DNA of 64,000 bases from Rheinheimera maricola (lineage in GTDB: Bacteria > Pseudomonadota > Gammaproteobacteria > Enterobacterales > Alteromonadaceae), in the NCBI RefSeq assembly GCF_016918075.2, contig NZ_JAERPS020000002.1, positions 496,001 to 560,000 on the forward strand, written 5' to 3'. The position numbers were made by a program, and so were the translations under genes. Positions 45,070 through 52,100 of the stretch are shown here, in pieces (within the stretch, counting starts at the first letter, position 1; each line of letters begins with the position of its first letter). The notes beneath the pieces were generated by a model. It was not told where the DNA came from, did not search any database, and saw only the letters and a program-made list of their open reading frames with translations.

Positions 45070-47451
45070 ATGGACTTTACAGCCAAGTCACGCAAAACAC
45101 TGATGTTTATTTTAGTATTGGTTTGTGCCGGTTGCGCCGCTCTGGCCAGTATGGATTTAGACCAGCAATATGGTAAGGCAGCAGTAACCAATCGTGCCGG
45201 CACAGCCGTTGACAGCTTGCTGAACGATCATTACAGCCAGCATGTTAAACCGGTTATTGAGGCCCGCTGTGTGGTATGCCACGCCTGCTATGACTCGCCC
45301 TGCCAGCTGAATATGGCGTCGACTGACGGCATAACGCGCGGTGCACATAAAGAAAAGGTCTATGACGGCGCCCGTTTACTGGCGGCCACGCCAAACCGTA
45401 TATTTCTCGATGCCAGCGACACACAGCAATGGCGTGAGCGCGGCTTTTTTCCGGTGTTAAATGAGCGCAGCCAGAGTGCAAAGGCTAATACGCAGGCCTC
45501 GGTACTGGCCAGAATGCTAACCCTAAAACAACAGCAGCCGCTGCCAGACAGCAGCCTGTTATCCGACGCTTTCGATTTTAGTTTGAACCGCGAGCAAAGC
45601 TGCCCAACAGTTGAAGAGTTTGAAAACTATGCCCAAAACCAGCCGTTGGCCGGCATGCCTTATGGTTTACCCGGCTTAACCGACAACGAGCACAACCTGC
45701 TACTGAACTGGTTAAAACAAGGTGCCAGCATGCCTGAAGCGGCGCCACTGCCCACAGCCGAGCAGGCCGCTGTGGCGAAACTGGAACAATGGCTTAATGC
45801 CGACAACCTGAAAATGCAACTCAGTGCCCGCTATATTTATGAGCACTTATTTACCTCACAGTTATATTTCAGCGCCCTGCATAAAGCAGATGCAACGCCA
45901 CAGTTTTATCAGCTGCTGCGCTCAGCCACGCCGCCGGGTAAGCCAGTTGAGGTTATTGCCAGCCGCCGGCCGTTTGATGATCCGGGCGTAAAACGTGTGT
46001 ATTACCGCTTGCAACCGGTGCGTTCTACCATTGTGAATAAAACCCATCAACCCTATGACATTAACGCTGATTTATTGGCCAAATGGCAGCAGTGGTTTGT
46101 TGATGCTGATTATCAGGTAAAAACCCTGCCGGGCTATGCGCCAGAAGTGGCCGCCAACCCGCTTACTGCTTTTTTGCAGCTGCCGGTAAATAGCCGCTAT
46201 CGCTTTATGCTGGAGCGGGCCGAAAACACCATTATGGGCTACATAAAAGGGCCGGTATGCCGCGGCCAGGTGGCGCTTAATGTGATAAACGATCATTTTT
46301 GGGTGTATTTTGTCGCGCCCGAACTGGCCAGCGCTGCCGATGTTGAGGCCTTTTATTTATCGCAGCGCGATAACCTGCGCCTGCCAGCAGAAAAAGAAAG
46401 TACCACGCTGGCACTCAGCTGGGCCGGTTTTGCCAAGCGTCAGGGCAGTTATGTCCGGGCGCGCAGTGCTTTTCTTAACAGCGCCTTTAAAGACGGCCGT
46501 CACCTTACGCTAAATGGCATTTGGGATGGTGATGGCAACAACGATAACGCCAGCCTTACCGTGTTCCGCCATTTTGACAATGCTACGGTGGTAAAAGGCC
46601 TGCAGGGCCAAAACCCAAAAACCGCCTGGGTAATAGATTATGCGCTGCTGGAGCGTATTCACTACTTGTTGGTAGCCGGTTTTGATGTCTACGGCAATTA
46701 TGGCCACCAACTGATGACACGGCTGTATATGGATTTTCTGCGCATGGAAGGCGAGTCTAATTTTCTGGCATTTTTACCCCCCGATATGCGCCGGCAAGAA
46801 TTTAACAGCTGGTACCAAAAAGCCGGCGTTGAGCTAACCGCCTTTATTCGCGATGACATTAACTCGTTTGCCCAGCCCAGCGGACTTAGCTTTAGCAGCG
46901 ATAACCCTAAAGCCGAATTGTATCAAATGCTCGGCCAGCATCTGGCCGCACGTCAGCCAAAGCGCTATCAGCTAAATAATGCCAAATTAGCGCGTAACAG
47001 CATGGCGCTGTTGCAACAATTGGCAAACATCAGCGGCAAAGCCGCTTCCATCCTGCCTGAGCTGACCATGCTGGTAATAGAGCCCGGCAACGGTGGAGAA
47101 CCCCAGCCGTTTACCTTGATCCGCAACAGTGCACATTACAACGTGAACAGCCTGTTTGGCGAGGCGGATAACCGTAACCCGGCAGAGGATAATATGACGC
47201 TGGTGTATGGCTTGTTAGGCAGTTACCCAAACGCTTTTTGGCGGCTAAAAGAAACCGATTTAGCCAAATGGGTGGCACAGGTACAACAGCTGCAAACCGA
47301 ACAGGACTACCGCAAACTGCTAGATAATATTGGAATAAGGCGCACTGCAGCCGATTTTTGGGCTTTTAGCGATAAGCTAAACCAACAATTTATGCGCCAG
47401 CACCCGGTTGACAGCGGCTGGTTAGACTACAACCGGCTGGAAAACAGGTAA
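45070..47451 (+). CDS. cti: Fatty acid cis/trans isomerase
   Basis: A periplasmic haem enzyme, 793 aa, that converts cis-unsaturated membrane fatty acids to trans, stiffening membranes under solvent, heat or metal stress. The N-terminus has a hydrophobic signal with a possible lipobox (LVCAGC, near residue 21). A cytochrome c-type site CVVCH follows near residue 67, continuing ACYDSPCQLNM, which is characteristic of Cti. The rest matches the long Cti body (LAGMPYGLPGLTDNEH, LERAENTIMGYIKGPVCRGQ). GGAG lies 7 bp before the ATG. It is monocistronic and ends at a hairpin. Confidence 0.93.
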   Translation: MDFTAKSRKTLMFILVLVCAGCAALASMDLDQQYGKAAVTNRAGTAVDSLLNDHYSQHVKPVIEARCVVCHACYDSPCQLNMASTDGITRGAHKEKVYDGARLLAATPNRIFLDASDTQQWRERGFFPVLNERSQSAKANTQASVLARMLTLKQQQPLPDSSLLSDAFDFSLNREQSCPTVEEFENYAQNQPLAGMPYGLPGLTDNEHNLLLNWLKQGASMPEAAPLPTAEQAAVAKLEQWLNADNLKMQLSARYIYEHLFTSQLYFSALHKADATPQFYQLLRSATPPGKPVEVIASRRPFDDPGVKRVYYRLQPVRSTIVNKTHQPYDINADLLAKWQQWFVDADYQVKTLPGYAPEVAANPLTAFLQLPVNSRYRFMLERAENTIMGYIKGPVCRGQVALNVINDHFWVYFVAPELASAADVEAFYLSQRDNLRLPAEKESTTLALSWAGFAKRQGSYVRARSAFLNSAFKDGRHLTLNGIWDGDGNNDNASLTVFRHFDNATVVKGLQGQNPKTAWVIDYALLERIHYLLVAGFDVYGNYGHQLMTRLYMDFLRMEGESNFLAFLPPDMRRQEFNSWYQKAGVELTAFIRDDINSFAQPSGLSFSSDNPKAELYQMLGQHLAARQPKRYQLNNAKLARNSMALLQQLANISGKAASILPELTMLVIEPGNGGEPQPFTLIRNSAHYNVNSLFGEADNRNPAEDNMTLVYGLLGSYPNAFWRLKETDLAKWVAQVQQLQTEQDYRKLLDNIGIRRTAADFWAFSDKLNQQFMRQHPVDSGWLDYNRLENR

Positions 47452-47457
47452 CAACAG

Positions 47458-47488
47458 TCGGGCCAACTACCGTATTACGTTGGCCCGA
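47458..47488 (+). terminator. Hairpin after cti
   Basis: TCGGGCCAAC (47458-47467) and GTTGGCCCGA (47479-47488) form a perfect 10-bp stem with an 11-base loop, starting 7 bp after the cti stop. It lacks a T-tract, so termination efficiency is uncertain. Confidence 0.6.
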
Positions 47489-47525
47489 GCAACCGCGGCT
47501 TAGCGGTAAATAGGATATATCACTG

Positions 47526-47559
47526 ACTGCCGATTCGTCTTGCAGCTGTTATCGGCAGT
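47526..47559. other. Second hairpin between cti and the Cys-rich small gene
   Basis: ACTGCCGAT (47526-47534) and ATCGGCAGT (47551-47559) pair perfectly around a 16-base loop. The role is unknown; the surrounding gap marks the start of a lower-GC patch. Confidence 0.4.
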
Positions 47560-47723
47560 TCACAACGTGTTTGGATGCAGTAAGCACTTGTTAGACAGAA
47601 AAATCCGTATTTGTAGCAAATGCATATGCCATCCGTACCTATAAGTTGTTGTAAGTTTTAAAGATGCGATGTAGTGTTGCCTACATTAAATTTACAAAAG
47701 CGGAAAATGCGTTAAGGATGATG

Positions 47724-48002
47724 ATGGCTCAGACCAATAATCCAACCATCAAATGCGGTACACATGGCACAGTAAACTCTGCTGTAGTTTGCTGTCATTT
47801 ATTGCACAAAACAGAGGGTGTTTTGGGTTTTGTTGAAAACAGCTCCGAACCTGATGACTTACAAGCTTGGTGTGGTGCCTGTGAGGCGTTTTTCCTTAAC
47901 GAAAGTGAAATGACTGAGGCGTTCAGAGCATTTAATAATTTCAGTCTTGTTTGCGAGTTTTGTTATGCAAAAATTAAACAGCAGCATTCAGAAAATCTCT
48001 AA
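47724..48002 (+). CDS. Small Cys-rich (zinc-ribbon-like) hypothetical protein
   Basis: The start is placed at the third of three tandem ATGs (47724) because AAGGA at 47714-47718 is best spaced for it; the frame itself opens at 47664. The 92-aa product has four Cys/His clusters: IKCGTHG, VVCCHLLH, WCGACEAF and VCEFCYAK. This spacing suggests metal binding. I know similar uncharacterised short proteins in gammaproteobacteria but no function. It lies in an A+T-rich patch with a lipoprotein and a rhomboid gene. Confidence 0.6.
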   Translation: MAQTNNPTIKCGTHGTVNSAVVCCHLLHKTEGVLGFVENSSEPDDLQAWCGACEAFFLNESEMTEAFRAFNNFSLVCEFCYAKIKQQHSENL

Positions 48003-48065
48003 CACGTTGCCTAATTCCCCTGCAATAAGCGTCTCTGAAACAAAGCATTATGTGAATCCGAACAC

Positions 48066-48446
48066 ATGAGAAATATTCTAATAGTGGTTTTGGTGGTGCT
48101 TATTTCTGGCTGTACTAGCAGAGTAGCTATGTTGCAAACTGCCAATCCGAATTCGCCAGTGCACAGTTTCATTTTCGGTAGAAAGTTACTCGACTATGAT
48201 CGGGTCGCTGCAATGAATTTTGAGGAACGCATGGCAAGCTACGAGGCTCAGCTAAATTTGATTCTACAAAAAGATCCAAATACAAAAAGTTGCTTCATAG
48301 TGCCAGGAACCATTAATTTTGGAGAGCCAGGATCTCAAGCAGAGGCGCAGGCTCAATGCACAAATTCAGTTAGATTCGAGATTCAGAAAGGGATTTACAC
48401 ACTTGATGGCGCTCCCTTTTATTCTTACACGCTACCAAATGAGTAG
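48066..48446 (+). CDS. Small lipoprotein of unknown function
   Basis: A 126-aa product with a lipoprotein signal MRNILIVVLVVLISGC (lipobox LISGC, Cys16), so it should be lipid-anchored in the envelope. The mature part has no motif I recognise; it holds one internal Cys pair (KSCFIVPG and AQCTNSV) that could form a disulfide. Low-GC codon use resembles its two neighbours and contrasts with cti, which suggests acquisition by transfer. It is separated by 63 bp from the gene before it. Confidence 0.6.
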   Translation: MRNILIVVLVVLISGCTSRVAMLQTANPNSPVHSFIFGRKLLDYDRVAAMNFEERMASYEAQLNLILQKDPNTKSCFIVPGTINFGEPGSQAEAQAQCTNSVRFEIQKGIYTLDGAPFYSYTLPNE

Positions 48447-48588
48447 CATTAAAAAGAGTACACATAACGTGACAAAAGGGCGGAGTTAACAATCGCCACA
48501 CTCTTTCAAGGTACTGAAAAGTATTGGATGAAAAAACGCGACTGTTGGTTGCTCACGTGTGCGGCAGGCATTCGCGTCAGGAAGCATT

Positions 48589-49200
48589 ATGAATTCTAAC
48601 TACAAACCTTTTTTTACTATTGCTATAGCCATTTTAACGGTGTGCGTTTCTTTTTTTGTGGCTTACCAAATATCAGGCTCCATACTCGGTAAATCCCGAA
48701 TTATTTACCTTGCTGACTATGGCGGTTTGACAGTAGAGAGCATCAAAGCATTTGAGGTATGGCGATTTATAACTGCGCAATTTGTTCATGTTCATCAGAA
48801 GCATATGATTTATAACGTTTTATCTATACTGTTCTTAGGCATTCTGCTGGAACGTAAAATTGGATTCAGATATACGCTATCCATTTGGCTATTTGCGGGA
48901 GCTATGGGAACGCTAATTACCACACAATTTGGATCGCCGCCGTGGAATACAGGTACAGGTGCATCGCAAGCCGCATTAGGTTTTGCGGGTTTTGCGCTGG
49001 TTTTTTATGCGGTTAAGTTTAGGCGGGAATACCTACTGTTAGCTGCTATCCTTTTTGCTGTTTTGCCTGCACTGTATTTAGATATTAAAACCGCTGGATA
49101 TCCTAAACCCGGGCATGCATTAAGTTTCATTATTGGCTCCTTTATAGCTGTTTGGTATCTATATAAATCGGGACAGCAAGAAGCTGGAACGAAGAGTTAA
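48589..49200 (+). CDS. Rhomboid family intramembrane serine protease
   Basis: The start is placed at ATG 48589 with AGGA 6 bp upstream; the frame extends to 48559. The 203-aa membrane protein has about six hydrophobic segments. The rhomboid layout is visible: WRFITAQFVHVHQKHMIYNV (the His...Asn of helix 2), the serine loop GTGASQAALGFAG with the nucleophile in the G-A-S-Q context, and the helix-6 His in KPGHALSFIIG. Ser and His are both present, so it should be active. Gln follows the Ser where Gly is usual. The substrate is unknown. Confidence 0.82.
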   Translation: MNSNYKPFFTIAIAILTVCVSFFVAYQISGSILGKSRIIYLADYGGLTVESIKAFEVWRFITAQFVHVHQKHMIYNVLSILFLGILLERKIGFRYTLSIWLFAGAMGTLITTQFGSPPWNTGTGASQAALGFAGFALVFYAVKFRREYLLLAAILFAVLPALYLDIKTAGYPKPGHALSFIIGSFIAVWYLYKSGQQEAGTKS

Positions 49201-49332
49201 CGAAGCTAGTTGGTGGCTAGCAATACCGGGTAAAGGGGGCTTAGCACCAATAGCCAGCCGTTACCAATAAATGCTAAAGTCGCGCCACTGAGAATGACTG
49301 CCACTGGCAGCAGTAATAGCGGGGATAATAGC

Positions 49333-50256
49333 ATGGACAAAATTTACCATATTGGTACTGTCGGTCAGCCGTGGGGCGAGGCTGAAAAAGCACAGTGGCT
49401 TAGCGAACAACAGCTTAAGCGCAGCTTTTTTGCTGACGTATTACCGGCAATAGAGGCGCTGAAAACTGAGTTTGATGTTGAGCAATACGGCGAGCTGAAT
49501 TATGGCGAGGTATGCGGTAAAACCTACCCGCTGCTGGCGGTAAAAAGCCGCGACTGGCAAACTGAAAAGCCCACTATTTTAGTGACCGGCGGCGTGCACG
49601 GCTACGAAACCAGTGGTGTGCATGGCGCGCTGCGGTTTTTACAAACTAAAGCAAAAGCCTACAGCGATAAAGTGAATGTGTTGGTGCTGCCGTGCATTAG
49701 CCCCTGGGGTTATGAAACCATCAACCGCTGGAACCCATTAGCGATAGACCCCAACCGCAGCTTTGGCCCCAACGGCACCGCAACCGAAGCCCAACAAGTA
49801 CGACAGTATCTGCAAGCTTTGCAGTTAAACTTCGCCCTGCACATTGACCTGCATGAAACCACCGACTCCGACAACAGCGAGTTTCGCCCGGCCAAAGCAG
49901 CACAAGATGGCACGGTGAACAAAAACTGGAATATCCCAGATGGCTACTACACCGTTGATGATGCCGAACACCCCTGCCCAGCGCTGCAAAAAGCCATTAT
50001 CGACAGCGTGGCCAACATCACTCATATTGCCGAGCCGGACGAAAACGGTAAGTTAATTGGCGAGCCGATGCAGCAAAGTGGCGTAATTAACTACGCCAAA
50101 GCCAAACTCGGTTTATGCGGGAGCGTGACCGATGCGCCACTGGTGAGCACCACCGAAGTATACCCGGACAGCCCCAGTGCCACGCCAGAGCAGTGTATTC
50201 AGGCACAAGTGGCTGCTGTAGTGGGTGCGCTGGATTATTTATTGGCTAATAAATGA
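49333..50256 (+). CDS. M14 family zinc carboxypeptidase
   Basis: About 307 aa from ATG 49333 (MDKIYHIGTVGQPW; the frame extends to 49294). The zinc ligands are visible as GGVHGYETSG (His-x-x-Glu) and LHIDLHETTD, with STTEVYP holding the candidate catalytic Glu. NPLAIDPNRSFG gives the Arg of the substrate site. There is no signal peptide, so it is likely cytoplasmic and acts on small peptides or amino-acid conjugates. It is related to the DUF2817/succinylglutamate desuccinylase-like branch as much as to classic carboxypeptidases. Confidence 0.82.
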   Translation: MDKIYHIGTVGQPWGEAEKAQWLSEQQLKRSFFADVLPAIEALKTEFDVEQYGELNYGEVCGKTYPLLAVKSRDWQTEKPTILVTGGVHGYETSGVHGALRFLQTKAKAYSDKVNVLVLPCISPWGYETINRWNPLAIDPNRSFGPNGTATEAQQVRQYLQALQLNFALHIDLHETTDSDNSEFRPAKAAQDGTVNKNWNIPDGYYTVDDAEHPCPALQKAIIDSVANITHIAEPDENGKLIGEPMQQSGVINYAKAKLGLCGSVTDAPLVSTTEVYPDSPSATPEQCIQAQVAAVVGALDYLLANK

Positions 50257-50294
50257 TTTAAGACGGATTTAACGACACCGCAAAATGCTTTTAC

Positions 50295-50530
50295 CACAAA
50301 ACCTTTTGTGCTCTCCGCAGCAACTCGCCTCCACTGTCGCACCGCCTCAGACACTCTGTGGCTGTGCGCAAAAGGGCTCTGGTCGCATCTTGCTAAGACT
50401 GGTTACGTCAAGCTACACAAAACAAGACCACTAAAGGTCGCAACCCTGTTAGCGCAACCGCAGAGTGTCTGACTGAGCGCGCCATCGGCGAAGGAGTTGC
50501 TGCGGTGAGCAAATCAGGGTTACGACCTTT
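50295..50530. repeat. Interleaved long inverted repeats in the M14-pepD gap
   Basis: The 282-bp gap between convergent genes holds no frame I can support. Arms 50310-50369 and 50451-50510 are inverted copies: outer block GCTCNCCGCAGCAACTC and inner block TCAGACACTCTG are conserved, with the middle diverged. A second pair, 50433-50448 and 50515-50530, is inverted with 15 of 16 bases matching and interleaves with the first. A tight hairpin CACAAAA-CC-TTTTGTG lies at 50295-50310. Confidence 0.7.
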
Positions 50531-50538
50531 GGCTTGCT

Positions 50539-52020
50539 CTAACAGGCCTCACGCGCTGGAATTCGCTCCAACACTGCCAACAACAGTTCCCAGTATTGCC
50601 CTACGGTTTTAATGTTAACCATCTCATCCGGCCCATGCGGGAAGCGGATGGTGGGACCAATCGACACCATGTCCATCTCCGGATACGGCTTTTTAAACAG
50701 GCCGCACTCTAAGCCAGCGTGAATAACCATAATTACCGGTTCTTTATGATAAATGTCCTGATAGGTTTGGTTTACTATCGCCATTACCGGCGAGTCAGGG
50801 TTTGGCTTCCAGCCAGGGTAAGCGCCGCTGAACTTTACCTCTGCGCCGGCTAATTGCGCCAGTGAGCTAAGCATGCTTTCTACTTGCTCACGGCCGCTGT
50901 CGATTAACGAGCGGATTAAGCACAACACCTGAATACTATTGTCCTTAGTGGTAATAACGCCCATATTTAATGATGTTTCGGTGACACCTTCAACTTCATC
51001 GCTCATACGCATTACGCCATTGGGGCATACGTTTAGCAGGTTGATTAGCGTGCTTTGTACATCGCCAGTAAGCACCTGTTCAGGCGTTGTGGTAGCGGTA
51101 AGGCTAAGTTTTAACGCGGGTTCTACGGCGGCTAATTCTTGCTTTAACAGCGCTTCAAAATCCGCAACCTGTTGCTGTAACTGGCTGTGTTTTTCTGCCG
51201 CTACCGTTAAGCTAACGCTGGCTTCACGCGGAATGGCATTGCGTAAAGAGCCGCCATTAAACGCACTTATGGCTAAACCGAGCTGTGCAGCGTTGTTGGC
51301 TAAAAACCGTGCCAGTATTTTATTGGCGTTGCCGCGGCCTAAATGAATATTCACACCGGAATGGCCGCCTTTTAACCCAGTTAAGCTTAGGTTGAAAGCT
51401 TTAACACTTGTCGATACGGCCTGCCACTTTGCTGCCACAGTAAACTCGGCATCGACGCCACCGGCGCAACCCATGTAAATTTCGCCTTCCTGCTCTGAGT
51501 CGGTGTTGATCAGAATTTCGGCCTGCAGCATACCAGGCTCAACGCCAAAAGCGCCGGTCATACCCGCTTCTTCATCAATGGTGAGCAACACTTCCAGTGG
51601 GCCGTGTTTAATATCACTGCTGCCTAAAATAGCTAGCGCCGACGCCATACCAATACCGTTATCAGCGCCCAAGGTAGTACCGTTGGCCGTCACCCAGTCG
51701 CCGTCGACATAGGCTTCAATTGCATCTTTAGTGAAATCATGCACTTTGTCAGAGTTTTTCTGTGGCACCATATCCAGGTGCGCCTGAATAACCACGGTTT
51801 TGCGGTTTTCAAAGCCGTTGGTGGCCGGCTTTTTGATGATTAGATTGCCGACCTTGTCTTCCCGCACGCTTAACCCCTGGTCACGTGCCCAGGCTTGAAT
51901 ATGTTGGCTTAATGCTTGTTCGTGTTTGGATGGGTGCGGAATGGCACAAATTTGCGCGAACCATTGCCATAACGGCTGCGGATATAAACTGGCTAATGCT
52001 GTCTCGGTAACTGCTGGCAC
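50539..52020 (-). CDS. pepD: Aminoacyl-histidine dipeptidase (PepD)
   Basis: A cytosolic M20/M28-clan dipeptidase, 493 aa (E. coli PepD 485), that hydrolyses Xaa-His and other dipeptides. Zinc-site motifs are VIQAHLDMVPQKN near residue 79, TTLGADNGIGMASALAIL near 115, LTIDEEAGMTGAFG with the catalytic Glu near 147, and ILINTDSEQEGEI near 170. The C-terminal HAGLECGLF gives the last His ligand. It is convergent with the M14 peptidase gene and upstream of nothing obvious on its strand. Confidence 0.94.
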   Translation of the reverse strand: MPAVTETALASLYPQPLWQWFAQICAIPHPSKHEQALSQHIQAWARDQGLSVREDKVGNLIIKKPATNGFENRKTVVIQAHLDMVPQKNSDKVHDFTKDAIEAYVDGDWVTANGTTLGADNGIGMASALAILGSSDIKHGPLEVLLTIDEEAGMTGAFGVEPGMLQAEILINTDSEQEGEIYMGCAGGVDAEFTVAAKWQAVSTSVKAFNLSLTGLKGGHSGVNIHLGRGNANKILARFLANNAAQLGLAISAFNGGSLRNAIPREASVSLTVAAEKHSQLQQQVADFEALLKQELAAVEPALKLSLTATTTPEQVLTGDVQSTLINLLNVCPNGVMRMSDEVEGVTETSLNMGVITTKDNSIQVLCLIRSLIDSGREQVESMLSSLAQLAGAEVKFSGAYPGWKPNPDSPVMAIVNQTYQDIYHKEPVIMVIHAGLECGLFKKPYPEMDMVSIGPTIRFPHGPDEMVNIKTVGQYWELLLAVLERIPAREAC

Positions 52021-52100
52021 GACAAGCTCCTGTAACGATGATAAACGACCCCAAATGGAGTTGCTAGTTTATCATAGCGTCAGCGCGTTATCACTGCGGC

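Noticed and set aside
47580-48588. Integron cassettes in the low-GC patch
   Set aside because: A single GTTAGAC near 47590 fits an attC core, but no matching RYYYAAC partners or repeated attC-like sites flank the genes, and no integrase is present.
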